Counted from the stretch's first letter, positions 19,388-30,486 are shown. The stretch is 64,000 nucleotides of DNA from Heloderma charlesbogerti (GCA_026122225.1 JANEZZ010000982.1:1607501-1671500), one strand, 5' to 3'. Translations and numbers: made by a program. The notes: a model not told the origin generated them from the sequence alone.

Positions 19388-19666
19388 GTGACTGGGTTCA
19401 CACAACAGACTAACCCACACTCAGTGATTGAGTATGTATTGTTTGTTGAACCATGGGTTAGCATGTTGGCTGAACCCAGTGTGGCTTATTTTTCTCAAAC
19501 AAGCTACCTTGAGAACCCATGGTTTGTTGTTGGGTTGTTCAGGGTGGTTAACAAGCCACCCTGTGGAAAATGTCCTGGGTTCAGACAACATGCTAACCCA
19601 TGGTTCAACAACAATCCACGCTCATCCACTGAGTGTGGGTTAGTGTGTTGTGTGAACAGCCCCAGT
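19388..19666. mobile_element. Palindromic DNA element (long inverted arms)
   Basis: The left arm CTGGGTTCACACAACAGACT.. AACCCACACTCAGTG.. TTGAACCATGGGTTAGCATG mirrors the right arm ..CATGCTAACCCATGGTTCAA.. CACTGAGTGTGGGTTAG.. GTTGTGTGAACAGCCCC. The arms are about 100 bases each. It is a MITE-like element. Opposed ORFs at 19322-19702 result from the symmetry. Confidence 0.75.
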
Positions 19667-20539
19667 ATGTACATGAATAGGGTGGCCATGTGTCCTTCTT
19701 GATGGAGGGCGGTGCTCTGCTTACTTCATGTGAACTTTCCTCCCATTCTCCAAGGACTGAATGGCAGCAATTCACTTACATGGGAAAAACCTAAAGAGAC
19801 ACCATTGGTTTGAGACCAAACCTACCCTTTACCTGTGTCTAGGAAGAAGGACAGGTTTTCCTCCCTCTCAACAATGTCCCAGATTACAGCCTGTTTATGA
19901 TGTCCCATAGAATTCAATGGGAGCCCGTGAGAACTGAGCCAGGCTCTATCTGCTTAGCTGCACCCCTTCATCTGCATGTCCCTGGCTCTGAATTTTGTTC
20001 TTGGCATGATGCAGGAGTGGGATGGAACCTTGAGCTTTAAAGAGCATAGCTAGACAAGAAGATTGTTTTTTAAAAAGGAAAAATGTAGCCATGGGGGGGG
20101 GGTGAATTAGGGCCATGGTGCTGGTGGAGGGAGTGGATTTGCCCCCTCCCCCATTGCTATTTTCCTGATATAAATTGCCCAGAGACTGCAATTTCCCTCC
20201 AAGGGAAAGCGTGTAGGTACCATATGGCTCTGTGGAGCAAATATTAGCTCCAGGCAGGGAGAGGGATTCAGATTGGGAAAAGAACATGGGCAAAAGAGTT
20301 GAACCTCTCTCCCTTTACTGCTGCAGCCTTCTTCCAAATCATGCCTCCTCTCTTCTGGCTGCATTTGCCCCTTAAAACCTTGCTAAGATCTGATCATAGA
20401 CCCCCCACCATCTCATCTAGTTGTGACCTTAAAATGTGGGGAGAATGTTGGCCGCTGACTGTCATTCCTTCTATTAATGATGTCTGGGGGTGAGTGCCAT
20501 TCCTACTGCAGCCAAAACGCCACTATTCACATACAAGTG
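19667..20539. other. No recognised feature over about 870 bases
   Basis: Only short shadow ORFs; G- and A-rich patches near 20060-20110. Confidence 0.45.
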
Positions 20540-20726
20540 TGTTATAAGCAGGCTCAGGGGAACCCCAAGGTTTGCTGAAGTACCAAAAAGAAAAAAGAAA
20601 AATATTTAGGGGGCAGAAATCTGGGGGGAGGGGGAGCCAGTGAGGACTGAGCATGCTCAGTGGCCAGAGAATGCTGACTGGAATGGAGTGGGGTATCTTG
20701 TAAAAGGGCATGTCTGGCTGGCCAGA
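20540..20726. repeat. Unclassified repeat, copy also at 26325-26515
   Basis: AACCCCAAGGTTTGCTGAAG, then GAATGGAGTGGGGTATCTTG and AAAAGGGCATGTCTGGCTGG, recur in the same order and orientation near 26.35-26.5 kb. Confidence 0.55.
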
Positions 20727-20890
20727 AAGATGCATTCACCACACCCAGGATCACCCAGTCAAAACTCCTCCGGCTAGCTTTAATCAGCCAAGAAGGACAA
20801 GGGTCGAGAGAGCCCGTAGTCAGGGTTGTAAGCGCAAACACCTTGTCCACGTCCTGAGGCCACAAAACCTGAAAATGATCCCATAATATC
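20727..20890 (-). mobile_element. L2-clade LINE, short RT-region fragment
   Basis: The minus frame contains DVDKVFALT, LDPCPSWLIKAS and VVNASF, aligning with DEVDKVLSSV, LDPCPSWLIMGC and VVNASL of the long L2 at 54.9-55.1 kb. Confidence 0.78.
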
Positions 20891-21138
20891 TGGCTAGGTG
20901 CCGCCTCTCATGCCGCAACTGGAACTGCAGAAAATGCAGCTTCAGGTTTGCTGCCAAGACAGGCGATTCTGTCCTCAATGTGCCTAGGAAAGGGATCACA
21001 GCGGGTGGTTTTGCTGATGATGCAGTTTCGTTGCAGGTCCCACTTTTTATATGAATTCCTTCTACCCAGCCTCTAAGCGCCTCTTGGCAATTTATCCAGC
21101 TCAGTTGTCGTTCTTCCTGTCCCCTGTCTCTTTATCAG

Positions 21139-21283
21139 GAAACTACTGAAAGACTGTTGTGATCCTGGTCAGCTCTTTGCGATGACAAAAGAGAATTCTC
21201 CGGTGGGAAAAAATCTCTGGTATGATGGTGAATTTCTGTATTCCTTCACAATTGACAACGAAACCTTCTCGCTTTTTCCAAAG
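21139..21283 (+). CDS. ST8SIA1: Internal exon of an alpha-2,8-sialyltransferase (ST8SIA1-like)
   Basis: A 145-bp exon is bounded by a strong acceptor (pyrimidine-rich CTGTCTCTTTATCAG before 21139) and a strong donor (CCAAAG|GTTAGT at 21283/21284). After one leading base it encodes 48 codons, including LLKDCCDPGQLFAMTKENSP and GKNLWYDGEFLYSFTID, ending FSLFPK. This matches the stem region just before the L-sialylmotif in the ST8Sia family and most closely ST8SIA1, the Golgi type II membrane enzyme that converts ganglioside GM3 to GD3. No other exon was found in the window, so the flanking introns are long. The paralogue ST8SIA5 is less likely because its equivalent segment differs. The exon looks intact. 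Confidence 0.82.
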
Positions 21284-21424
21284 GTTAGTAACAATCTTGT
21301 TCTGCTCTGCTGGGTGAATTTTTCCATTTCATCAGGTGCTTACTACACATGGACATCCGCAGGGATTTTTCCAGCCGAGTGGAGGTGCAAAGCATACATG
21401 ACTAGCATCAGGGAACATGGTCTA

Positions 21425-21542
21425 TTCCAGCCTTCTTCAAATTTGTGCCTTCCAGATGTGTTGGATTGCAAGTCCCATAATCCCCAGCCAGCATAGATGT
21501 AGTCCAACACATCTGAACTACAACCAGGTTGGGGAAAGCTGG
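21425..21542. repeat. Fold-back element (family P)
   Basis: GTGCCTTCCAGATGTGTTGG.. and ..GTAGTCCAACACATCTGAAC form the arms; the centre is shortened. Confidence 0.7.
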
Positions 21543-21639
21543 TCTACTGTTTTTGGCAGATCAGACAACTGAGAAGTGAAGAGGCACCAAGTCTCCATTT
21601 TCTTGTGGAAGAATAATGCCTGCAGTTTGCCCCACATCT

Positions 21640-21965
21640 TGGGTTCGAGAGCTCTTCTACACAAGGCTGTTAATCGGCTTTTAATCTGCCGTATCTGCTT
21701 TCGGTTTTGTCACAGAATTCAGATCCAAGTACTACACGAGGAATGTTTCTTTTCCTGCTTTTCCACTATATATCCTCTAGGTGGCATTGTGGTATAGTGG
21801 AGCAGTGCAAATACACAGGAAGAAATCGCGCTTTCTTTCAGTTTTACAATTAAATGGTGCATCTCCCCTGCTCTAAAAAAACTTGCTGAAAGCGCTCTTT
21901 AGACACAGAAGCAAAACTGGAGGGTCACGATATTGTCTAAAGAGCCCATAAACAATGGTGAGTAC
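21640..21965. repeat. DNA element related to the long inverted repeats at 33345 and 34885
   Basis: GAGGGTCACGATATTGTCTA.. AAGAGCCCATAAACAATGG.. GTGAGTACGATGAG follows the order of GAAGGTTCACAACATCATCT.. AAAGGGCCCGCAAAC.. GTAAGTGAGCAATC at 33640-33700. The outer end contains CTTCTACAC as in the copy at 35250. Confidence 0.5.
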
Positions 21966-21967
21966 GA

Positions 21968-24930
21968 TGAGCACATAATTCATAGAATTATAGAATCATA
22001 GAATAGTAGGGTTGGAAGGGGCCTATAAGACCGTCAAGTCCAACCCCCTGCTCAATGCAGGAATCTAAGTCAAAGCATCCCTGACAGATGGCTGTCCAGC
22101 CTCATCTTGAATGCCTCTAGTGTGGGAGAGCCCACCACCTCCCTAGGTCATTGGTTCCATTGCCGTATTGCTCTAACAGTCAGGACATTTCTCCTGATGT
22201 TCAGCCCGAATCTGGCTTCCTGTAACTTGAACCCATTGTTCCGTGTCCTGCACTCTAAGATGATGGGGAAGAGATCCTGGCTTTCCTCTCTGTGACAGCC
22301 TTTCAAGTACTTGAAGAGCGCTATCCTATCTCCCCTCAGTCTTCCCTTCTCAAGGCTAAACATGCCCAGTTCTTTCGGTCTCTCTTCATAGGGCTTTGTT
22401 TCCAGTCCCCTGATCATCTTTGTTGCCCTCCTCTGAACCCTCTCCAGCTTGTCTGCATCCTTCTTAAAAATGTGGTGCCCAGAATTGGACACAGTACTCA
22501 AGATGAGGCCTAACCAGTGCTGAGTAGAGCGGAACTAGTACTTCATGGGATTTGGAAGCTATCCTTCTATTAATGTAGCCCAAAGTAGCATTTGCCTTTT
22601 TTGCAGCCATATCACATTGTTGGCTCATATTCAGCTTGTAATCTACAAGAATTCCAAGATCCTTCTTGCTTGTAGTATTGTTGAGCCAAGTATTCCCCAT
22701 CTTGTAACTGTGCATTTGGTTTCTTTTTCCTAGGTGCAGAACTTGGCATTTCTCCCTATTAAATTTCATTCTGTTGTTTTCCGCCCAGCACTCCAGCTTA
22801 TCAAGATCACTTTGAATTTTGTTTCTGTCTTCCAAAGTATTAGCTATCCCACCCAATTTTGTGTCATCTGCAAATCTGATTAGCATTCCCTGCATCTCCT
22901 CCTCCAAGTCATTAATAAAAATGTTGAAGAGCACTGGGCCCAGGACTAAGCCCTGCGGTACCCTGCTCGTTACCTCTCCCCAGTTTGAGAAGATCCTATT
23001 GATGAGCACTGTTTGAGTCTGATCCTGTAGCCAACTGTGGATCCACCTGATCGTTGTTTCATCTAGCCCACTTTGAGCTAGTTTGCCAATCAGGATATCA
23101 TGGGGCACTTTGCTGAAAGCTTTGCTGAAGTCGTGGTATATTATGTCCACAGCATTCCCACAGTCCACAAGGGAGGTTACCTGATCAAAAATGAGGTCAG
23201 ATTCATCTGGCAGGATTTGTTCTTGACAAATCCATGTTGGCTTCGAGTAATCACTGCATTGTTTTCAAGGTGCTTACAGATGGATTACTTTGTAATCTGC
23301 TCTAGAATTTTCCCAGGGATTGATGTCAGACTGACTGGTCTGTAGTTCCCAGGTTCCTCCTTTTTGCCCTTTTGGAAGATAGGGACAACATTAACCCTCC
23401 AATCATCTGGCACTTCATCTGTCCTCCATGATTTCTCAAAGAGAATAGACAGCGGTTCTGAGAGTTCTTCTGCCATTTTCCTTTATTACTCTAGGATGCA
23501 GTTCATCTGGCCCTGGAGATCTAAACTCATTCAAAGTAATTAGGTGTTCCTTGACCATATGCCTATTGATCTCAAGCTGCAATCCTGTCCCTTCCGCCTG
23601 TACTTTGCCTTTGCCGGGGGGGTCATAGACCCTCTTTTGGGAGGAGACTGAGCCAAAGTAGGAATTGAGCACTTCTGCCTTTTCCTTGTCATCTGTTATC
23701 ATTTTGCCATCCTTATTTAATAGTTGAACCACCATTTCTTTCCTCTGTCTTTTACTATGCATGTATCTGAAGAACGCCTTTTTGTTGCTTTTAGCATCCC
23801 TTGCTAACCTCAGCTCATTCTCAGCTTTAGCCTTCCTGACGCCATCCCTGCAATTCTGTGCTACCTGCCTGTACTCTTCCTTTGTTGCTTGGCCTTCCCT
23901 GCACTTCCTGTATGTGTCTTTTTTTGTTTTCAGGTCGTCTCTAAGCTTTTTGTCAAGCCACATTAGCTTCTGTTGTTGTCCGCCTTTTTTTCTTATAGGA
24001 ATTGTTTGTACTTGTGCCTTTAGAATTTCCTTTTTTAAAAACTCCCACCCATCTTGGACTCCTTTTCTCATTAGAGTTGCTTGCCATGGGACCTTACTGA
24101 TCATTGTTCTGAGTTTATTAAAATTGGCTTTCCTAAAATCCGGGGTAAGCATTTGGCTACACTCGGTTTTTGCTTCCTTTAGAACCAAGAACTCAAGTAT
24201 AACATGGTCACTTTCCCCCAGAGTTCCTGTAACTGCTACTTTATCCACTAAGTCATCTCTGTTGGTTAGGATCAAGTCAAGGATAGCCGATCCTCTAGTT
24301 CCTTCCTCTACTTTCTGTAGGAGGAAATTATCAGCAACACAAGTCAGGAATCTCTTGGAGGGGCCATGTTTTGCAGAATTTGTCTCCCAACAAATATCAG
24401 GGAAATTGAAATCCCCCATTACTACTACATCATGCTTCCTTGAAACCTTGGCAATTTGCTTTTCAAAAGTTTCATCCTCGTCTTCTCCTTGATTGGGTGG
24501 CTTGTAATAGACTCCGACCACCATGTTCCTTTTATTCTTTGCTCCATTTATTTTAAGCCAGATGCTCTCGATGGGGCTACCAAGCTCATCCTCCTGTACT
24601 TCTGTGCAGAGATATGTGTTTTTCACATACAGTGCAACCCCACCTCCCTTTCTGTTCCTCCTGTTCTTTTTGAACAAGTTATATCCTTCCATTGCTGTAT
24701 TCCAGTCATGAGAGTCATCCCACCAAGTCTCAGTTATACCTATCAGGTCATAATTTCCCTCTTGTATTAAGAGTTCCAGTTCATTCTGTTTATTTCCCAT
24801 ACTCTAGGCATTAGTGTATAGACACTGAAAACCATGTGCTTTATAGTCTGGCTTTCTTCTTACATGTTTCTGAATACTATTATTGGGAGCTATTAGAGCT
24901 GTTCTCTCTAATTAATGCCTAGTGTAGAAT
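21968..24930 (-). mobile_element. CR1 LINE (family 1), about 2.9 kb, minus strand
   Basis: The 3' end at 21968 has the repeated TAGAATCATAGAAT terminus. Going upstream on the minus strand come the 3' UTR, RT C-terminus, RT, endonuclease and a short leader reaching about 24930. ORF1 is absent, so the copy is 5'-truncated or internally incomplete at its start. It is the longest CR1 copy in the window and lies wholly within the presumed intron downstream of the ST8SIA1-like exon, antisense to it. Confidence 0.93.
22148..24800 (-). pseudogene. CR1 ORF2 (endonuclease and reverse transcriptase), frameshifted
   Basis: The open segment 23436-24800 carries an AP-type endonuclease: ITETWWDDSHDW, VVMGDFNFPDICW and an intact LGESDHVI box. 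It runs on to the RT start. Separate frames 23285-23476, 22464-23168 and 22148-22501 supply the rest, with the motif A region YHDFSKAFSKVPHD, VPQGLVLGPVLFNIFINDL, the FADD box (IRFADDTKLGG) and LVPLYSALVRPHLEYCVQFW. At least three frame changes or stops break the ORF, so it cannot make the full protein, although most catalytic boxes remain readable. Family ORF2 proteins are about 950-1000 residues. Confidence 0.9.
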
Positions 24931-25929
24931 AGCTATTGCTTTTTTGCTTTTTTAAAAAAGTGAACACTAGGAATCTGGCGATCATCTTGGGAGGGGATCA
25001 TTTTGGTACTGTGTGTATTAAATTGTAATCCATAATTTTAAACCATGAGTGCCGAAGGACAGACTATAAGTGCAGAAAGTAAATAAATAGACAATATATA
25101 TTTTCTGGTGAATATTGGAGAGTCTATTCTGGGGATTTTAGGATTCTCTAAGGCACTGTCCCCAACGAATCATTGTATCAATTTGCTTTTGGGAAGATGT
25201 GTGTGTGTGTGTGTTGTGACTATTAACTACCCATTTCTCAGGAGCTTTAGAAGCACGGGGATTTTAACAGAGAGAAAATAACACGATGCCAACATGTTTA
25301 ATCAAGAAGTGATGTTTAATCAACATATTTAATAAAGAAAACATAGAATAAATGTCTGATCAATGAAACATGCATGCCAGAGACTTTTCGTCTCCATTAG
25401 CACACTCCCAATAGCAAATATTGGAAGCACTATTGCAGTGAAAGAAAATGATTATTATGATTTCTTTTTAAAAAAAGAGTATTATATTTTTTAAAGTTTA
25501 GAATAAAGTAAAATGTGCAAATCCTCCTATGTTGCTTGACTTGCATTTTTTACTTTGGAAAAGTTGCACACACGCTGCCCCCGGAAAGCGTTGGTCTCCT
25601 TTGGTTTGGTTTTGCGGTTTGCCTTATTTGGAAAACAGGAATTTGGGGCAAATCCTGAAATGAAAGAAAGGAGAGGTGTGAAATGATTTGAGCCATTTGG
25701 GGTGGAGAGAGGTGAGGAGGGGGCTTACCACGGCAGCTGGGGGCAGGGGACGATATCTCACATTTTTGTCCCCTTACTTTTAAAACTTGTTCTTTTAATA
25801 ACCCTTCCAGCATCTTCAGTGCTGGGCTAGTACAGTTCTTTTTCTCTAACAAGAAGCTTCACAAATAACATCTACTATGTCCCATAATAATCATCAAAAT
25901 CTAATTTCAGTGTCTTACCTGTTATCTGA
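24931..25929. other. No recognised feature over about 1 kb
   Basis: AT-rich intronic sequence with a short (TG)n run at about 25198-25214. The minus ORF 25550-25852 has no motif. Confidence 0.5.
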
Positions 25930-26005
25930 TGGATAGTATGCTGGCTGGCGAATGCTGGGAGTTGTAGGCCCTTTTTTCTGTCTAAACATGCATAGGATTC
26001 CACCC
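25930..26005. repeat. Half of a Harbinger-like fold-back element (family H)
   Basis: GAATGCTGGGAGTTGTAGG followed by TTTTTTCTGTCTAAACATGC and ATAGGATTCCACCC is the right half of the element seen complete at 62218-62350. Confidence 0.7.
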
Positions 26006-26059
26006 TGAATGTATTAACCTGAACAATCCAGGAATTAATCCAGGAATATGCAAACTGGG

Positions 26060-26182
26060 AATGTCCACATGTTTTGGATTACAGCTCCCATCAGCCCCAA
26101 TCAATATGGCCAATGGTCAGGGTTGTTAGGATTTGCAGTCCAAAACCTCTGGAGGGGCACCAGTTTGCCTAACCCTGATTAT
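26060..26182. repeat. Fold-back element (family P)
   Basis: CATGTTTTGGATTACAGCTC.. and ..TTTGCAGTCCAAAACCTCTG arms with GGCCAATGGTCAGG in the centre. Confidence 0.82.
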
Positions 26183-26324
26183 ATCTGAGGCAGTCAGAGA
26201 GAAACTCACCAAAATTGTTTTATTAATGGACATATTTTCCCACAATCCTATATACTAACAGTGAACTCATTCTGTGAGTGTGGATCCTTATGTAGCCAAA
26301 ACAGTGCCATCCACCCACAAGAAC

Positions 26325-26515
26325 AAGGCATCAGCAGGCCTTGGGTGCTGGGGGAATCCCACAGTTTGCAGAAGTACAAAAACCCCTTGAACATGGAATG
26401 TTGACTGGCTATTGGGGCTGACAGCAAATTGCAGTGTGGGTGAGGGGAGACTGAATGGAATGGAGTTTCTTGGAAAAGAGCATGGCTGGCTGGAACCTGG
26501 AACAGGCGCACTCCA
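26325..26515. repeat. Unclassified repeat, second copy of 20540-20726
   Basis: AATCCCACAGTTTGCAGAAG, GAATGGAATGGAGTTTCTTG and AAAAGAGCATGGCTGGCTGG match the first copy in order. Confidence 0.55.
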
Positions 26516-26694
26516 CACTGGAGATGAATGGCTTTGTCTAATATTTGGTTGATTTGCAAATACACAAGTAGAGTGTAGGTGACAGCAAGCAGCATAGCAC
26601 TCCTATCGTGCAACACATCATCTATATCACATCAGGTACCCAGACAGAGGCACCCTACACCCCAATATACTTTCAGCTGTTTGCTGTAGAGCCA

Positions 26695-27015
26695 GTGGAG
26701 TCTGGTGGCTCTGATGTCAGTGGGGTGGTGAATCTGCTCCGTGTTTCAGTCAGAACCAGTCAGAACTCTAGAGGAGCTATTCCAGGAGAAAGAGAGAGAA
26801 GCAGTGGAGGCTGGTGGCTCCGATGCTAGTGGGGTGGTGAATTCGCTCTGGGTTTCAGACAGAACCAGTCAGAACTCTAAAGGATATATCCAAAGTGCTA
26901 AACCCAAAATAGTTTCAGCACCTTGGATAGCTCCTTTAGAATTCTGACTGGTTCTGACCGAAACCCAGAGTGGGTTCACTGCTCCACTGACATTGGAGCC
27001 ACAGACCTCCACTGT
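26695..27015. mobile_element. hAT-like fold-back element (family G): half copy plus full copy
   Basis: A left half at 26695-26770 (CAGTGGAGTCTGGTGGC) is followed at 26811 by a complete copy, CAGTGGAGGCTGGTGGC to GACCTCCACTG. Its arms meet around CCAAAATAGTTTCAGC. There is no clean 8-bp duplication here. Confidence 0.75.
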
Positions 27016-27944
27016 GTAGAGTTGAGAAATTTATCAGAAGACATCTTTTTCTGAGACAATGTCTTTGTCTCCTCCCTTCCCCTAAAAAAGGTCATTCTGC
27101 AGAATATTCTCCAGTAGGGGCTTTGGGGGAATGGGGGGATGGGGTCTCCCATTCCGCCCCCCACACGCACACCACACAAACACATACAGCATACACAACA
27201 TGCCCAGCATGATGCTACGTCTGGGGCATTGTGGGGGATGCAAAATGGTGGCCAGGCCACCAACACAGTTGCTGATGCCACTACTTGCAATGGCAGTGCA
27301 AAACCAAACAAAACCCCAAGAAAAAAAGCTGTGTTGCTGTGACTCTTAGGGGCAAGCCCTACTCTGAAAAACTGTTGGAGAATTTCTCTTCTTTCTGGAG
27401 GAATTTGGTGAAATCCTCACACATACACCCCCGTACACATATTTTTCTGCCCATAAATAGAGTGGAGAGTTTTGAGAGGCCATTGCGCAGCTCTAGTTCA
27501 TGCATAGCATGTTCTCTCTGCCTCTGTCTCTCTCTGCCCCCCCCCCCAAACTATTTCCTTTTGTTACTCTCCCATGCATATTTTAGCCCTCTCCCTTTAG
27601 CTATGGAAAGGGAGATATGTCCCCTTCCTGAAACTGAAATAGCTTCCATATTCCAGATAGGATCTCTGTATATTTCCCAACTGTTCAAGAAACATTTACC
27701 CCCCTCCACACACAAACATTTAACACACACAAAACGCTTCACATGGCAGGCAATTGTGAACCCTCAAAAATAAACAGCATGCCCTTCTAGCCTGAGAGCG
27801 AGCGAGCGAGCGAATGCAAATTACTCCCTGCCAAAATGATCTCAACTTGTGATTTGGGTTTTGACACGTTTCTCCGTTAGTTGTCTTCGGCAGTGCGTGC
27901 GTCGTTAATTCAGCCAAAGCCAGCTGCAGCAATGACAACAGATA
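27016..27944. other. No gene recognised over about 930 bases
   Basis: Overlapping short ORFs in C-rich and A-rich sequence, with a GAGCGAGCGAGCGAGC run near 27796. No motif seen. Confidence 0.45.
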
Positions 27945-28005
27945 GTTATTATTTGTTTGTTTGTTTATTTATTTTCTATACCGCCCAATAGCCGAAGCCC
28001 CCTGT
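27945..28005 (-). mobile_element. L2 LINE 3' tail, minus strand
   Basis: TTTGTTTATTTATTTTCTAT followed by ACCGCCCAATAGCCGAAGCC is the exact reverse of the L2 terminus (GCTTCGGCTATTGGGCGG) at 40850. Confidence 0.75.
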
Positions 28006-28400
28006 CTGGTGGCATGTGGTGTAAAATGACACAGGCTGCGTCTACATGGCGCTGATTTCATTGTTCCTTCCGTTGGAACTGTGCACTATTAGCACTGTGA
28101 ACTAACCACTGTCGGGGGTAGTTAGGAGGCTTAAAGTGGGCTTCCCAAGCTGGGAAAAGCAGAGAGCGCAGAGCTGGAAGGAGAGTGTGCGACTGGCTTG
28201 TAGGACTTGCTTGCGAGTAGGCTTTCATAACAAACCCTGCATACACATTTCTGAGGCGAGCAGGCAGGCAGACAGCCGCTGCCTTGGGAGATTTTTCCCA
28301 CGCTGAGAGCAAAGACTGTGGAGTTGGGGAGAAGGAGAGAGTGAGTCGCACGTAGGGATGTACGAAAGTCACTTACCTTTTGACGAAATGTGATTCGAGG

Positions 28401-28523
28401 TGGGGGGGAGGCGCCCTGTCCCTCCCCCCGAAATTCTGGCTGGGGGGGAGGCGCCCCATCCCTCCCCCCTGAAATTCTGGCCGGGGGGGAGGCACCCCGT
28501 CCCTCCCGCCGCGAATCCTGGCC
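28401..28523. repeat. Tandem repeat, about 40 bp x 3
   Basis: GGGGGGGAGGCGCC.. CCTCCCCC.. GAAATTCTGGC units start at 28401, 28441 and about 28482. Confidence 0.85.
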
Positions 28524-28581
28524 GGCCGGGTCTGCAAATGGCAGCGGCCATAGCCACCACCATTTGCGTCCCTGCAGTCAG

Positions 28582-28985
28582 CCGTGATAGGCTACGTAAA
28601 TGTTTACGTAGCCTATCATGGCTGAGTAAAACAAAACAAAACAAAACCCACGCGTACGCAAATGGCGGCGCCCATGAGCGCCGCCATTTGCGTTCCTTAT
28701 TTTGGCACATCTAGTCTACGTAAACATTTACGTAGACTACGGCGAAAATAAGGGGAACACAAATAGCGTAGACGCTACGCTATTTGTGTTCCCCTTATTT
28801 TCGCCGTAGTCTACGTAAATGTTTACGTAGACTAGACATGCCAAAATAAGGAACGCAACTGCACGGTTTTTGTTTTTTGTTTTACTCAGCCGTGATAGGC
28901 TACGTAAACATTTACGTAGCCTATCACGGTATTTTTAAGAAATCTAGCCATGATAGGCTACGCAAATCTTTACGTAGCCTATCAC
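28582..28985. repeat. Cluster of nested palindromes
   Basis: Four TACGTAAA-type palindromes lie at 28582-28621, 28711-28740, 28890-28929 (40 bases, perfect) and 28948-28985. A near-perfect palindrome spans 28710-28836 around the centre at 28773 (arms of about 61 bases, 3-base loop). A further GC-rich palindrome lies at 28658-28694. The left and right halves are themselves imperfect mirror images from about 28582 to 28929. RNA or single-stranded DNA from here should form a very stable hairpin. Confidence 0.92.
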
Positions 28986-29214
28986 TTTTTTTGTTTTTAC
29001 TGGAAATGGCGGCGGCGGCAGCCGGTCGGAAGACTGGCCGCCGCCGAACCGCTACCGCAGCTGCTGCTGCCAGGGAGATTCGCCCAAGGTAAGTCCCGAC
29101 CCGGGGGGGGCGGGGGGGCAGACCGTTTTGCCACCGATTTCGGGGGGCCGAATGTGCTGGCATTCGGCCTCCCCGAGATTCGTGGCGAAATTCTCTGACA
29201 TCCCTAGTCGCACG

Positions 29215-29917
29215 TAGTCTCTTAACTGCCCAGTCAACAGGCTCCCCCCCCCCGTAACACACACACCAACACAGGCTCAATGAAGTGCTTCTGAGTACAT
29301 GTTTACGAAAATCCTCCTCCCTGGGGCCCACCCTTTCTCGACTCCACAGTTGCGAATCCACAGGCATCCAGCATTCCTCAGCTGTGTTCCTTTGTAGCCG
29401 CAGGTCTCCACTCTCAAGCTCAGCACTGAAAGTGAGAGAGGCAGCGACGTGGAACTGAAGGCAATGAGTTACTTCCCAGGAGACAGGTCTCCTCTGCTCT
29501 CCCCCTGCCCCTGGCCACCTTCCCTTCCACCAATCAGCGTAGCTTCCACCAGCCCTCTCCTTCGTGCCTCTGTAAATGCGGCGCTGTGGAGGAGGATGGG
29601 CATCGGTAACGGCACTGCAATTTCAATCCAAGGAAGGGGCAGACAGCTCAACCCCCCCCCCCAGTGAACCCAAGGCAAGTGAAAATTTCCCCGCAAATGG
29701 ACTCTGAGAAAACCCAGATTTCTCCGTGAAAGCCACGGTTGGGCTGCGAAGCGGCGACTGCGTCATCTGTCGCAAAGATCTTCCCTTCAGAGCGGCACGG
29801 GGGCAAATGGCTCATGTAGATGGGGCCTAAGATACAACCCAAGTTAAGTGGTTTATGTTCCATTGGTTTCAGTACTAAGAGCTTCATGTGTGTGACCTTG
29901 TTGCAATCTTTACAACG
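29215..29917. other. GC-rich stretch, no gene recognised
   Basis: It holds short ORFs without motifs, and may be the right part of the outer element proposed at 28027-29829. Confidence 0.4.
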
Positions 29918-30118
29918 GCTTTCCCCAACCTGATGCCCTTCAGACGTTTTGGACTTCAAGTCCCATCAGGCCCAGCCAGCACAGCTAATGGTCAGGAATG
30001 CTGGGAGTTGAAGTCCAAAACATCTGGAGGATACCAGGCTGGGGAAGTCTACTTTACAACATCCCTGTAAGGTAGGTGAGTATTATTACCCGCTCATTGC
30101 TGATGGGTGTGGGGAAGG
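29918..30118. repeat. Local duplication copy 1: fold-back element (family P) plus MIR-like core
   Basis: The fold-back copy (29918-30050) runs into ACAACATCCCTGTAAGGTAG.. GTGAGTATTATTACC. The same two-part arrangement recurs 582 bases downstream. Confidence 0.75.
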
Positions 30119-30486
30119 CTAAATGAGGGCAAGAAGGGGTGAGTGTTCTGGTGCTGGTGGTAGTCCTTGTTCGTGGACTTTCTGAATCAGGAAGAGCTCA
30201 AATGGACACAGTGCTGGCTGCTTATTGCAACAACAAACAAAGAGATTGCTCTCGTACCGTTGAGAGCTGAGATGTATTGTTTGCCTTCTGGAAGGAAGAG
30301 ACTGCTGATCTTGTCTGGGCCAGGAGCAGGTTCGAAGAGCTGAGAGAGCTGTCCTGAGGAAGCTACAACCCACTTTACAGACCAGAATTTGGTGGCTTCT
30401 ACAGAGCAGGGGTCTGTTGGCTCCTGAGCCCATGGTGAGAAAGAGATGACCCACTGTGTGGGGTTTTTTTTAGTTAATCTACTAGA

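Larger units (their letters stand above)
28353..29206. mobile_element. hAT-like non-autonomous element with nested palindromes
   Basis: The 854-bp element begins TAGGGATGT and ends ACATCCCTA. The exact 8-bp duplication GTCGCACG flanks it (28345-28352 and 29207-29214), which is the hAT hallmark. No transposase ORF is present. The inside holds a 40-bp tandem repeat and a series of palindromes described separately. The end TTCTCTGACATCCCTA also closes the element at 57406-57803. Confidence 0.88.
28027..29829. mobile_element. Possible outer DNA element with related ends (tentative)
   Basis: GGCTGCGTCTACATGGCGCT at 28027 and the reverse of ATGGCTCATGTAGATGGGGCC ending about 29829 look like diverged inverted ends. 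If right, the hAT-like element at 28353 sits inside it. No target duplication was found. Confidence 0.35.

Noticed and set aside
19322..19702. Opposed ORFs of 126 and 61 codons
   Set aside because: They result from the long inverted arms of a palindromic element.
23761..24770. Plus-strand ORF of 243 codons and neighbours
   Set aside because: Shadow of the CR1 ORF on the minus strand.
28390..29198. GC-rich ORFs and a possible promoter/CpG island
   Set aside because: The sequence is the interior of a hAT-like element with tandem and palindromic repeats; the ORFs follow its symmetry.
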